Positions 32,823 to 44,172 of a stretch of 64,000 nucleotides of DNA are shown in pieces. The number at the start of each line of letters is the position of its first letter. Within the stretch, counting starts at the first letter, position 1. A program made the position numbers and the translations under genes. The notes under the pieces were generated by a model. It saw nothing but the letters and a program-made list of their open reading frames with translations. It did no database searches and was not told where the DNA came from. This DNA is from Mytilinidion resinicola (Eukaryota; Ascomycota; Dothideomycetes; Mytilinidiales; Mytilinidiaceae): NCBI RefSeq assembly GCF_010093595.1, contig NW_022985448.1:1468593-1532592 (forward strand), written 5' to 3'.

Positions 32823-33601
32823 AAAAGAAAGAGAGGGTCTAGAGATATCGAGTAATTGGAATAGTAGCTGGGCGCTTAGCAGAACTGTTTTGGTACTTGA
32901 GAGCGAGGAGATCGAGCTTCGTGGTGGATGGCTTTTTTCTTCTTTTGATTACGAAATGCGTAAGAGATGGATCGGCGGCGGGGTGTTCAAAATCGAAGGC
33001 CTCTCCGCGCCATGGAGAACCGCTGTGCTGCAATGGATATTAGTCCATGATGTTCTCTATCTTCAAACTCTTCTCACACTCTTCACCACCTCCACTCCTT
33101 CACGAAACGCAGCGCGACGACGCTCTACTAGTGCTGGAAGTGAGTGGCCTTCTGTAATTTTGGTGGTTATCATCAATGAAAGATAAGGGGATTGGACGCT
33201 ATCGTCCTCCAAACCATAGCTCGTAGCTGTTGCCAATTTTCATCCGGGACTCCACCACCATCCATCCTCGTAGTCGCCAATAGTCTTTTGATACTCCATC
33301 GACGAACTCATTTCCATTCATTGCAGGAAGGTACCGTCTGTGTGATCCACCAGTCCACAGACTCAGCCATGAGGTCGACCTAGGTCTGCTTTTCGATCCT
33401 CTACACCACCCATGTTTTCTGCCCGACGAAACTTTTGAAACTTGATCAGCCAACTGCACCTAGCCCAGGTATGGAACTTTCGAAGTGAGTTTTTTGATCC
33501 TCCACGTGACCCATTATTGTGTCACTAGCATGATTTTGGACCTCCACTCAACCCAGGCTGTCTTATCTTGCTGAAAAATCAGACCGGGAGCGGGGGAGGC
33601 G
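32823..33601. other. Repeat-rich spacer with weak TTTGATCC units
   Basis: Between 33230 and 33560 motifs such as TTTTTTGATCCTCCACGTG and TTTTCGATCCTCTACACC recur. They resemble the units of the 8482-8890 array but are spaced irregularly. No gene is supported. Confidence 0.4.
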
Positions 33602-33754
33602 TAACGTAGGTGATGGGGTTATTACGGTGGAGGTAGTTATTACGGTGGTCTAAGCTTTTACATGCATTCGGAATCAGTGCACCTGCCAAGCTTTTTCTTG
33701 ATGTTCGGAACCGTAATAACTACCTCCACCGTAATAACCCCATCACCTACGTTA
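33602..33754. mobile_element. MITE with perfect 45 bp terminal inverted repeats
   Basis: 33602-33646 and 33710-33754 are exact reverse complements over 45 bp. The left end begins TAACGTAGGTGATGGGGTTA and the right end closes ...ATCACCTACGTTA. If TA is the target-site duplication, the element proper is 33604-33752 with termini ACGTAGG...CCTACGT, as for Tc1/mariner-class nonautonomous elements. Each arm contains a 13 bp subrepeat GTTATTACGGTGG twice, 18 bp apart. The 63 bp centre has no coding capacity. Perfect arm identity suggests recent activity or gene conversion. Confidence 0.88.
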
Positions 33755-33994
33755 GGTTTTATAGACGAGCAAGCCAGGAGAAATTCTGGGGCACGTGATG
33801 GGCACGTTGGCACGTGAGTGGAAGACCTTGGAGTCACTGGCTAGAGATTTATTTGTGTGGAGTCTGGGGAAGGTAAGGGATGACTCTGATAAGATAATAC
33901 CTACCCTTTGAACAAAAATGCCGTACTCATCGATTGAAGGTTCTAACAGACTACCCACAACGCACTTCCATGTTCCCAAACCCCCTCAACATCC
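33755..33994. other. Spacer between MITE and metallo-beta-lactamase gene
   Basis: Short interval; two GCACGTG boxes at about 33792-33815. It holds the 3' side of the next minus-strand gene. Confidence 0.4.
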
Positions 33995-35166
33995 CTACGT
34001 TACCTTCTCTAGCAACAGACTATGCTCAGGGTGCCCAGAGCTCTTCACCTGAATCTGCATGCTCTCTAGCACCCTCTTCTTAACATCCGAGCCTCTGACA
34101 TCCTGTCCCGTGAAACCACCATAGGTAGCCTCGAACTCGAGCGGCTGAAGTGCTTTCCAGATATCATGGATCTTGGAAGGAGGTAGCGGGATCATATTGG
34201 GGATAGACCACATGAAAGAGTAGCTAGATGTTCCGGACTGGCGGGGAGAAGGAGTTTGCGCAGACTGGTTATATTAAACATCAGCCTACCGTCAACGCAA
34301 CACAAACAGAGTCGATGACACAGAAGATATGAAGGAGAGAGGATGGACGAACCGGCACCGTATACATTGAATCCGCAATGAACAACTTCTTGTCCCAATG
34401 CAGCACCATACTACCATCGAAGTGCCCCCCTACTTTAACGGCCGTGACATCCGGTACGATTGTTTCAGTCGGCCCTTCAATGAGGCGGCGTGCATTGAGA
34501 TGGTCGGCGCGGTTCAGCCATTGTGAGTCTTCGGCTGCGACGTAGACGGGACAATTAAAGATCCTGGCCCATTCGAGGTGCGTGGTGTAGAAGTGTGGGT
34601 GAGAGATTACAATGGCGGAGAGGCCGCCTTTGGATGTGATCTGACTTTGTGAGATGAGATGTTTGAGAAGGGACTGGGGTGATATCTAGAGATGATGAGA
34701 AGTGGAGCTTACGAAGTCGATGGTTTTCTGGTCGATGAAGGCGATGAGATCCCAGAGGACGTTGCCGTTTGGGGTCTGAAGGAGTATAGCTCGTTCTCCA
34801 ATACCGCACTGTAGTCACGTTGTCACGCGTGAGCACAACTTCTAGCGTGAAGTAGTTGACGGCGACTGACCTTCGGCTCGGTAGTTATGAATGAGATCTT
34901 CTCATTTGTAGGGTCCTGCTCAAAGAAATTCTCATGCTTCCCCTTCAACTGCCCCAAAGTGGTCCAGACTTGGCCTCCAGGAGGGACATATTGTCGCGGA
35001 TCCTAAAGTGGGGTTGTCAGGCGAGTGAAGCATACCGAGAGACCATTTGGAAGTAACTCACCTCACAAATACGACAGCCTTTTAGAGGCGAGCCGAACTG
35101 CAACGGCACATCGAACTGTGTACCGCAGGTGTAGCAGATAAGCAGGTCCTGTCCATCAGTTGTCAT
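33995..35166 (-). CDS. Metallo-beta-lactamase-fold protein
   Basis: Five exons, 35166-35062, 35002-34871, 34808-34713, 34640-34353 and 34264-33995, all in phase 0, give 296 residues. The N-terminus carries a small cysteine module (LLICYTCGTQF ... LKGCRICEDPRQYVPPGGQ) that could bind zinc. The hydrolase fold follows: ERAILLQTPNGNVLWDLIAF, then SKGGLSAIVISHPHFYTTHL, then VGGHFDGSMVLHWDKKLFIA with DSMYTVP next. The first metal motif is HPHFYTTH, i.e. His-x-His with a further His four residues on, not the textbook HxHxDH. The C-terminus has FMWSIPNMIPLPPSKIHDI and a GQDVRG segment. Fungal cytosolic proteins of this build are common and uncharacterised; the substrate is unknown. Confidence 0.85.
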
Positions 35167-35623
35167 GGCTGTTAGATGGTCGAGAGGATGGGGTTGCTGG
35201 CTGGCGAGGGGCTTTTCTACTATTGGTCAGGTCTGGCCGTATGCGGCTTATCAATGCTGCTTTGCAACACGAGAATCTTGGATGCCTCGAGCTGAAAAGG
35301 AAATGCAAGATTTAGGAAGATGATGTCTGTAGAACGCGGAGTACTAGACACTGGATATCTTGCAAGCTGGGGGATGGTCTCCAAGGGTGGGGTAGAGCAT
35401 TCAGAATCATTCCAGTCCACCATGCCATTATGACAATCTCATGTTTTATTACCGCTTCGTTCATCCATGTTACAACAGTGTACATACCAAACCCATCAGT
35501 GGAGCCATGCAAAATGGGAATGCTTCCAAGTGTGAATTCCTCGTAATGTCTCAATGAACGCCGCCCATGCTCCAAGTCCGCTTTCCGTAATATCCCTCAT
35601 ATGCCACTGACAACCAGATCACG
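35167..35623. other. Spacer, no gene supported
   Basis: 457 bp between two minus-strand genes: promoter of the lactamase-fold gene and 3' region of the fasciclin gene. Open frames are short and overlap. Confidence 0.5.
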
Positions 35624-36321
35624 CTAATAGTTTACAACGTTCTTCAATATCCATACCTCGCCGTTGCCAACTTTATCAGCAATACTAAGAACTTCGATAT
35701 TACCGGGTTGAATCTAGATTTATATCAGCAATACTCTGACGCTTACATGACTACTAGGCATACCATCTTCTTCCCCCCTTTGCTCTCGTACCAAATAGTG
35801 TTTCCATTCAGCGTCTGGACTTTGTGGTGCTCCGTCCACGGACTCTCCGGTACAATATGTGCCTCTACGAACCGTCGCATATTACGATGCGCGCGGTCCT
35901 CGCCCGCTTCGCCTTTGTATGCATTCTCCCCCAGAGCGTTGTACTCTTTCGGGTCCTCCCAGGGCTTCCGGGGCAGACTCCTCATAGCGCCGTTGTCGGG
36001 CGCGAGAACGGTAGCATTCTGTGAAGCATCGTCCAACCGCTCGGATACGGAGTCGATGTCTCGAGTAAGGCCGCTGAAGATGGCGATATCCTGAGTCTTT
36101 CCCATCACGTCGGATATTATGATACCAGCCGACATCTCCGGCGAGGACTTGTCGTCGTTTGTGGGAGGCATGGCGATGTTTGGAGGATCCGTGAGCGGGG
36201 ACTGATTCCCGCGGATGTGAAGTGATTTGAGGAAGGAGGAGAGGGGCCTTGAATGTGCGGAGGCAGTAAGGGCGAGACAGATGGCGGCGGCTGGGTATCC
36301 GAAGAGTATCTGGGCCTTCAT
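35624..36321 (-). CDS. Secreted fasciclin (FAS1) domain protein
   Basis: Two exons, 36321-35764 and 35713-35624, give 215 residues. The start chosen is MKAQILFGYPAAAICLALTA, a clear signal peptide; an in-frame upstream extension is ignored. One FAS1 domain occupies about residues 70-215: SDVMGKTQDIAIFSGLTRDI, NATVLAPDNGAMRSL, FVEAHIVPES, TLNGNTIWY and, after the intron, PGNIEVLSIADKVGNGEVWI then NVVNY. The last exon is typical of the FAS1 H2 region and confirms the splice. The role is presumably cell-surface adhesion or cell wall; no GPI-anchor signal is seen. Confidence 0.85.
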
Positions 36322-36526
36322 CGTGTTTGACAACTTGTAGACTTCAGGATGCAGATGGAATGTCCGGCCAGTGGAAGGGCCGAAGACGACGTCATCTGGA
36401 CTCACGTGAGAGCGCGGCACGGAAGTTGCTGTCTAGCTTTGTTCTTAGCGGCTTCTTGAGCTGCACCTCACTTTCTCTCATCCACCAACCTCCTCCATGA
36501 ACAAGCTTCATCTGTACAACTAACGA
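36322..36526. promoter_or_regulatory. Divergent promoter, FAS1 and DUF3807 genes
   Basis: 205 bp separate the two start codons, so control elements are likely shared. No TATA box is obvious. Confidence 0.5.
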
Positions 36527-37167
36527 ATGGATCTTCCTACTGTTACAGAGGTAAGCAAATCCTTCTTCTCTTCTACAACGTCTCTGACACGCTCCAGGAA
36601 GATCTGCGAGGTTTCCATTCCAAGCACTTCCCATCTGCCCCACTTCCCGCGGTCTTCTTCCATGTCGACGACACGTCTGTCGAGGCATACGAGGAAGAAG
36701 ATGACGACGGGCTGGGCTACTACGTAGACGGCGTGAAGCGTACTCTCACCGACGAACAGATTGCCATCTTTCGGCACACTGAGATCCAGACGATCATCAA
36801 AGAGCTGCGACAGGCTCGCCAAGACAAGGAAGCCGATGGAGCATGCACGCCAACCAGCGAGGAGTCAGACCACGGGTTGAAGAAAACCATGGCTGAGTTC
36901 ACGCCCTATGGAGAGGGCGTGAAGCGGAAGAGGCTCGACTTGTCCTCACTAGTACCCCGAAAGCGCTCCAACAACCGTCTGCCTGATCCCGAACCCGGCT
37001 GGGAAGATATCAGCAAAATGCGCAACTGGGAGCCGGAGATGACTTGGGAGGGTGGTGACAAATCTCCAGATCACTTTGCAAGCGATGAGATGGACGACAA
37101 GATGCCGAGACGCGTCGCGAGAGAGGAGGATGACCTCAAAGTTGAAAATATAGAGCTGGACTACTGA
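36527..37167 (+). CDS. DUF3807 domain protein
   Basis: Two exons, 36527-36550 and 36598-37167, give 197 residues; the first exon encodes only MDLPTVTE and the intron is 47 bp. The core reads DLRGFHSKHFPSAPLPAVFF, an acidic loop, then GLGYYVDGVKRTLTDEQIAI and FRHTEIQTIIKELR, which I recognise as fungal DUF3807. A basic patch (GVKRKRLDLSSLVPRKRSNN) may be a nuclear localisation signal. The C-terminus is acidic. Function is unknown; a nuclear location is an inference. Confidence 0.85.
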
Positions 37168-38255
37168 AGTCGAAGGCAGCCTTGAAAATCTGATTGCAAC
37201 GTGCAGCCTCACCCCGGACAGGACCCACAGCTACGACTAGCTAATTCAATGATCTCTCACAACCTCATCCTGGTTAGTACTCATCTCGTACCTTCTTTCT
37301 GATCTATGCAATGATGAGCACAATATCATCCTTAGTCCGAGCCTGGCCTCGACTAACTCTCCTGAAGACGGTCCGTCCTCTCATGCATTGCACTCTGTGT
37401 GATTGGGCTGGCTGTCCGACGTTGTGACCTGCTTGGTTGGCAATGGGGACGCCGAATTAATCTTCTCTCTGATTCAGACTTTATGCACCAGCGTTATCGT
37501 TTCTTCAACTTTTGTCTTCGCATATATGCTAATACAAGGAGTCACATAGGCATAAAGGAACACCAGCGCGTACATCTAGAGTCCTAGGATATCAGTCTAC
37601 GTATACTTGGGCGCCACGGTCTGAAGTCCTTCCATACTTTTCAAGCCTTTGGACAAGGCTCATTGGAACGACTTGAAAATATGCCAGGCCACCTCGGACG
37701 CTGGCCGGGCCGTTTTCGGGTGCTCGCCATCCCCTCTTCCTCGTCACCATGGCGTTGATGAAGGTCATCTTAGACAGCGAAGGAGGAAGTATATGCCCAC
37801 GCCTCGCTTCATTCTCAGCATCATTTCCGACCCTTCATAGAAAGGGACGTGAGATTGAGCGGGAGTAGGGCCTAGACCCGCCCACACAGTGAGTAGGCCG
37901 GGTGGACATGAACGGTACACAGCGTAGTACGACAGTGGTGTGGTTTAGGTGGATTTAGTGATATTGTTTCTCACAAATAGCAATCTATTGAATATTTGAT
38001 ATCTCTCACAACCTCTTGAAGTTCCGTGGGAAACCCAACCTCGCATTCATCAATTTTGAACCTAATGGTAAACAAGAGTTGACCTGACTCATTATCGATA
38101 GCGCTAGACATTTGGGTAAATGGGCACGGGGCGTGACCTGGCTGGTGAGGCACTGCGGGACGATCCCGGTGATCGCGGCCTTTGTCAGTGTCTGCGGGAC
38201 AGCTGCAGAACGCAGGTCCACTCTCGAAGATCATACCTCAACTCAATTATCGACC
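37168..38255. other. Intergenic, no gene supported
   Basis: About 1.1 kb. Only short random-looking frames on both strands. The right part is the promoter of the CBS gene. Confidence 0.45.
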
Positions 38256-38843
38256 ATGGCTAGCATACCGCCAGAACCAAGCACCGAAGACTCCAGTGCT
38301 GCGCTCTCGCAGTCACTATGGGCCGACAAGTACCGCGGGGTAGGTTGAACGCATAGTGGGACAGCTATGGCTGCTCCGCAAAAATTTCGTAACTCTTCAA
38401 CATGCTAATATGATGCATAGGCCACGATTGAAGACCTTGATCCTCCTCCGGCGCTGTCCGTGAAACCCTCAGACCCGATCTCACATGCCTTGATGAGCGC
38501 CTTCGAACGAGACTACACCCACCTTACCGTTGTGTCGCAAGAGAACCGCGCCCTGCTCGGATACCTGAGCATCCCGCGGCTAAAGGAGTTACTGAAGGAG
38601 GGAAAGGTCAAGGAGAGTGACCCGGTGGAGCAGGCAATGTTGAAGTTCAGGCGCAAAGGCAAAGTCTACAAGGTCATCACGATGGACACCCCGCTGGAAG
38701 AGCTGGAGGCATTCTTCAACGGCGGAGTCAACGGCAGCGGAGTGCAAGACTTTGCAGTGGTCACGGATGGCAACAGGAGGTTTGTCCTAGGCGTTGCGAC
38801 CAAATCGGACCTGGCCACGTTTGTCCAGCGCCGGCCTGCATGA
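38256..38843 (+). CDS. CBS-domain pair protein
   Basis: Two exons, 38256-38339 and 38421-38843, give 168 residues. After a disordered Ser/Glu-rich start comes one CBS pair: TIEDLDPPPALSVKPSDPIS, then THLTVVSQENRALLGYLSIP, then KGKVYKVITMDTPLEELEAF and DFAVVTDGNRRFVLGVATKS with DL next. This is the standard beta-alpha-beta pattern with the G-x-[LV]-[ST] turn. CBS pairs bind adenosyl ligands; what this one regulates is unknown. Similar stand-alone CBS proteins occur in many ascomycetes. Confidence 0.85.
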
Positions 38844-39189
38844 TGGGATTGAGGGGATCCGTGGAATGAGGGTTGAGCATCATGGCTTCGGCGTTTGGGC
38901 GTCTTTGGTGTATTCTATGCAAACTTCACGACTCCACAGCGCTGGATAGAGTGCTGCTTTGCGCCGTAGAAGCGAAGAGTACCGCTTCCATTAAACATAG
39001 CATCAAAAGAAATCCATTCAGAAATTCCTAGCGCTCGCTGCGTCATGGCTGGAATTACGTGAGCGGACATCTATCACGGCAACCAGCGGCGATATCTGGG
39101 TGGCCGAGAGCAACCTCAACACTTCCCTCTCCCAGGCGCCTCTCTCTCCCCAGGTCAGCCGCCCTCGCACACAACTCCGTTCCGCTGGT
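38844..39189. other. Spacer upstream of the PP2C gene
   Basis: 346 bp, promoter of the phosphatase. A GTG-initiated in-frame extension from 39100 exists but has no ATG. Confidence 0.5.
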
Positions 39190-40493
39190 ATGCTCCCGTT
39201 GCGAGTGAGAGCTTCATCCATCGGCGTGCTCCACCGCCTGCCACTCCGCCGCCTTCTCACCCCCGCCCCATTTCCTCGATGCTACTCCGCCGCGCGCGCG
39301 GTGCAAGAGCCCCGAACAGGCACCACGACTCCAGTCCCAGAGGAGAGCGCGCATATTATTTCGAAATCGCCCTTTTACTTCGAGGCTGGATATGCCCTCT
39401 ATGCGAAAAGGCCCTCGAGGCCTTTTCCGCCGCCGTTCCTCTCATACCCATCTGGATCCTTCTCCGACCCGCTGAGCACACATGATAAGAGCCGGGATAA
39501 GAGGCCGACTGTGAACGGGGAGATGATACGGGGTGTGACCAACGGTGACGATGCCGTGCTGGTCAGCGACAGCTTCATCGGCGCCAATGACGGCGTTGGG
39601 GCGTGGGCGACGAGGGAGAAGGGACATGCACCGTATGGCTCTCGATCGCGTTCACGGTACACTGCTTGATTTATATCATACTAACGCGGAGTCGTTCTCC
39701 TTCAATAGCCTTTGGTCCCGCCTAATTCTTCATTTCTGGGCCCTCGAGGCCGAGCGCGCAAAGTATGGTGGCAATGCAACACCCGATCCTGTTTCCTACC
39801 TCCAACGCGCATTCGAGCAGACAAAAGAAGCCACGGCGGAGCCGAACGAGTGGCATGGTACAACGACTGCAAGCGGTGCGCTGCTAAGCTCTGATGACAG
39901 TGGCGGAAATGGTGCTCACCCCATCCTCTATGTCACGCAATTAGGAGACTCCCGAATCCTTGTTCTACGACCGCGCGACCAGGAAATAATATTCAAGACT
40001 AAGGAGCAGTGGCACTGGTTCGACTGTCCGCGACAGCTAGGAACGAACAGCCCGGATACGCCCCTCAATAATGCAGTGCTTGATCGTGTTGAGATCGAGG
40101 AAGACGACATCGTGCTGGCCATGACGGATGGGGTAGTGGACAATTTATGGGATCACGAGGTGCTACAAAACGTGCTGGATAGCATGGACAAGTGGAAAAA
40201 TGGGGCGGGTTCGAATAAGCAGCAGGATGGGAAAGAGCCGGGAGAACAGAGCTACGCAGATGGTATGCGTTTTGTGGCGCAAGAGCTAGTCAATGCCGCA
40301 AGGGTAATAGCTGAAGACCCGTTTGCGGAGAGTCCGTACATGGAGAAGGCAGTCGATGAAGGACTATCCATTGAAGGAGGTATGTTGCTCCATGTCTGCG
40401 TTGGCAAACTTGGTTACTGACGAAGTGCTTCCAATAGGCAAACTGGACGACATCAGCGTTGTTGCGGCGCAATGCAAACGTAGGAAGGTCTGA
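39190..40493 (+). CDS. PP2C-family (Ptc7/Azr1-like) mitochondrial phosphatase
   Basis: Three exons, 39190-39632, 39709-40379 and 40438-40493, give 389 residues. The start MLPLRVRASSIGVLHRLPLR, with an Arg/Leu-rich continuation, fits a mitochondrial presequence. PP2C metal motifs are visible: SFIGANDGVGAW (Asp-Gly), LGDSRILVLR, VLAMTDGVVDNLWD (second metal Asp) and, in the last small exon, KLDDISVVAAQ (C-terminal Asp). Splicing between GHAP and LWSRLILHFW restores conserved sequence; an alternative donor at the GGTACA about 22 bp downstream (near 39656) would add seven or eight residues. Yeast Ptc7 dephosphorylates mitochondrial proteins such as Coq7; that role is inferred. Confidence 0.88.
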
Positions 40494-41650
40494 TGAAGCT
40501 CTTATAGTGGACTTGATTTCCATATCGCATAGAGAGGGACTCAGAAACCTAGGGGACAAAACCCATGCTCTCCAGAAGAGGTCCTAAGGAAACCTAGCGT
40601 TGCACTTTCGGCTTCACGGCTATTCCGATATCCGGACTAGGAGGAGAGGGGATTTTACTTACCAAGCTCCTCGACAGCATGGACTAGACGGCTCCGTCGA
40701 TATTGGATAGTCTCCAGCATCAGTCTGTCACTGGACTAAAAGCCGCCTAGGCTGAATCCCGCATTTCAATGGGAGATATACGGAGTATGAGGGCCTTGCA
40801 AGTCTCAGAATGGGCCTCCATGTCACCTAACAGGGCATCAACGTGCCGCTATCAAGCGTAGTGCAAGAACACGTTGCTCTCCGAGCAATGGAGCATTATA
40901 GATGAAGAGGAGAGCCTGCATCGCAGCGTAATGGCAGAAGTATGACCAAGTGGAAGGCACGCGGTGTGATCACGTAGGTTGAGAAAATTAGAACGTTGCG
41001 CGAATGCCGTGAAGCATATGAAGCAATCAATTTCCAAGATTCTTGGCACATTTCTCCTAATCTCTATCCGCCGACGTCGGAGTGCCTTGGACATGTTATC
41101 GAGAATTCAAGTGAGATGGAAATCTACCAATTCTCATCATCGGTAGACCAAATGGGTTACGTCAAATGGCGATATCTGCAAATTGGGCCATGAAGAGTGA
41201 GGATTGTTTCATTGCTACATGATGTCTACAGAAGGGTATGTGCCCCTATCTCCAATCTGGGTGATGTTGATGTCTCGCAGCTACTCTGGCTGGCCATATC
41301 TAATTAATGCTAGATGTCAAGCTAGCAGTGTCTCCGCAAAGAAAGTATGCCAGAACTACCATCCCGGCCTGTCCCAACCCGCTTGTCCTAAACATGTCGT
41401 CTGAGACTCGAAATAAGTGGATCTCCAAACCGTCCCTCGCTGTTCCGATTGAGTCAAGAGTGGAGTGTGTAGTCTATCCTGAGCTTCAGCTTTAGGAGTC
41501 TAGTGACTCGAAGTAAGCAGCCCACGTCAATATGTCCATCCCAACCGTTCAATGAATCAGTCCTCCAAAAGCAATGTCCAAAATCCAAACTTTTCCTCCA
41601 GTCTCCGGAACCAACATGCCTCTATCCGCTACCGAATCTTCCTTCAGGAC
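40494..41650. other. Intergenic, no gene supported
   Basis: About 1.15 kb between two convergent genes. Short frames only. Confidence 0.45.
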
Positions 41651-42944
41651 TCAGCTTGTCTTCCCATTCCCAAACAACCGGACCTTCAGATCGGCATCAA
41701 TCATCAACTGCCTCATATACATCCCCCCAGCAATCCAAAACCCCTCATCCGCCTCCGCCTCATCCCCCCTCAACTCCTCATGCACCGGCACAACCGCCCA
41801 CTCCTGCCCAGCAACCTTCCGGACGCGGGGCCTGCCTTGCACGGAGCAATGATAGCACGCTCGCAGGGCTGTTCCAACCGGGTATAAAGACTTGCCACAG
41901 CCCTTGATGCTGTCCAGATACTTCTGGCTCGTTGTTGGGATGTCGAACCACCACTTCTCTTTTCCGTCCTCGATGAGCTGGGCGATGGCGTGCGTGACGG
42001 CGGCGGGGAGGGTGATGTTGCAATTGTTGTCGTCGATGTAGCCCTCGACTTCGGAGGGGTAGAAGGCGAGGAGGCGAGGGCGCTTGCGGTGGCGGCGCTG
42101 GGAGGTTTCTGAGGCTTCTGCTTCGAGGCTGGTGTTGGGGTAGGTCGAAGACGGGGAGGAAGGTAGGCCCACCGCTGGGTGCTGGTCGAAGGGCGTCTGT
42201 GACGAGGATGGCTGTGTTGTAAGATCTCCGGCCAGTGACCATCCTGTGGCTTGCTGTTCGCCAGAAAGACCGATCGGGAGGTGTGGGTTATCGATTCCTG
42301 GGTGGTCAGGCAGTCCGTTCGGTGTGTACGAAGAGCGGATTGGGGTCCTGGTGGTAGACGGTGCGTCGTTGTTCACCGGTTGGCGCATATCCACGTTGGC
42401 TAGTCGTCACTTGGAAGCTGGGTGGGTTGTGCTGGGCAGGTGGAGAGACTGTGCTGTGATGTTGCTCGTGGCTGGCTTGCTGCTGGCGGAGGATCTCAAA
42501 GTTCTGAGTAAGTGTAAGGACTTTGGCCTCAAGTGTCGCGATTCGTTGTTGTGAGTCCGTTTCATTTGAGGTAGGTTCCACAACTTGACGGACTTCTTGA
42601 TGGACTTCTTGATGGGACGCCTGATCGTCCTCCTGATTGTCATCCTGGTAAAACTCTTGGTCGTCTCCTCGTAAGGCTTCTTGACGAAGTTCCCCTTGGA
42701 CTTCGCGCAGCTTGTCGAGCTTCCTCTTCAGGCAGCCAGCGCGTCGATTGCAACTATCGCCGTAGCTCTTCCACTGCTTCAGGTCTTCCTTTGCGTCCCT
42801 CAGTTGTCCCCTCAAAGCCTCGTTCTCCGCCTCCAAGACCTCAAAGTGTGATCGAGGATCAGGCGCAGGCCCATACTTCTCCCGAAGCCATGTACCCATG
42901 CGGGCGGGAGAGGCGAGTTCGGCCTGGAGTGGGTTGCCGGACAT
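41651..42944 (-). CDS. Coiled-coil protein of unknown function, splice site uncertain
   Basis: Two overlapping frames on one strand must be joined. My model uses exons 42944-42377 and 42297-41651 with a 79 bp intron (GTGAAC ... CCCAG, branch CTGAC), giving 404 residues. A donor 18 bp upstream (GTGGAT) also keeps frame. The N-terminal half has heptads (HFEVLEAENEALRGQLRDAK, GCLKRKLDKLREVQGELRQE) and an acidic Gln/Asp-rich stretch with short repeats (HQEVHQEVRQVVE). The C-terminal half has the most conserved look: RPRLLAFYPSEVEGYIDDNN, EKWWFDIPTTSQKYLDSIKG, and RACYHCSVQGRPRVRKVAGQ with a small Cys pair. A DNA- or protein-binding role is possible; I do not recognise the family. Confidence 0.55.
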
Positions 42945-44172
42945 GGTCGAAAGAGGAGGAGGAGGCTGCCGCTTTGGCACGTCCGGTGGGTGAAGTGGGA
43001 GTGAGCGACCACTAGCTGTAGGTGGCAATAAGAAGGGAGGAGGCAGAATAGGAGAGTGTAGTAGAGGAAGATAGAGGTGAAGAGGTACTGGGAGGGCTCA
43101 AGGGCTATCTAATCTCTTTATACCTACGCCGCCTTTCCCTAAGCCCCGCGTTGCCGACGTGTAGGGAAGATAGGCGGCAGGGTATCGCACCGCCAAAGCC
43201 TTATAGATGTCGGGCATATCGATGCATAGATAGGTCACGCGATCTACCTGGCGGCACATGTATGGCACAATTTGGGTGAACGTACTCGGCTAAGTATACT
43301 CTTTTCGGCTTAAAGACGCGTTTACTTGCTGAGGTTATGATACACAGTGCGTCATTTCTAGTAAGATGTTCCGTCTCTTTCCGTCTCTAAAACACTATAA
43401 TACTAGCTTTAGGGAACACTACTCCGCTTTAAATGTAGTGGATAGGGGCTAAGTAGAGCCTCTGCCTCCCCGCCTTAATGCCCCTATCTGGCACTTGATC
43501 TGGCTTTTCCACCAAACCAGCCTACCCTAGGAGTCCACACATTGCTAACCGCTCTACAGTACTATTAGGTTATTTGTCTGGGCACACGGATTCATCACTA
43601 CCTGGCTCCAATCTTGTTCACCCGACGCCACTGTGAGGAGCAACCCCGAGGGTAAGCAGCCAGTTAGTCAAAAGGCAGCCTAATTTACGCGTTTTGAGAA
43701 CTTTACATGATTATATGCTCGGCTTTGTTCTTTTGTTCGCCGCCTATCATTGTTACTCGGGCGCTTTGTTGCTCGACTAGTGACAAGGGGAACAAAGCGC
43801 ACATTTTGGCGGCATTTCGCTTTGAGAACTGCCCATGCTAGTCTGGACGACATATTGGTCTATTGTCCACACATTGGGAATATTGAAGGTCTTTGTTGGT
43901 TTTCTTGCTGCCTCATGGTCAGGTCCAGTTGTTCTAAGAGATGTAAATGCAGCCATTGGCGCTGAACGGCCAACACTTAAACATACAATGCCCATGAGCA
44001 GGTTAATTCAATTCTCCGTTATCTATAGTCGTTGCCTTTTTAGCCATCTCTCATTTGTTCTTCTTACCTCCATTCGTTAGGTTTAGCTGGTCTTCTCTAG
44101 CACCACTCGACTTCCAAAGATCACCACTAGCTTTTCTATCAAGAACCAGGACTTACATTTCAATAGCCAAAA
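42945..44172. other. Divergent intergenic region with one repeat copy
   Basis: About 1.2 kb between divergent genes. Contains the partial repeat copy at 43567-43700. The rest is AT-richer with no gene. Confidence 0.5.
43567..43700 (-). mobile_element. Dispersed inverted-end repeat, copy A (partial)
   Basis: On the minus strand the copy reads CTGCCTTTTGACTAACTGGC, then TTGCTCCTCACAGTGGCG, and ends GTGTGCCCAGAC...ATAACCT. It aligns to the right half of copy B at 48181-48391. The left half, with the CACTGCTTGGAGTACC motif, is missing. Confidence 0.7.

Noticed and set aside
36322..36420. N-terminal extension of the fasciclin protein
   Set aside because: The downstream ATG gives a textbook signal peptide; the extension would bury it and lies in the divergent promoter.
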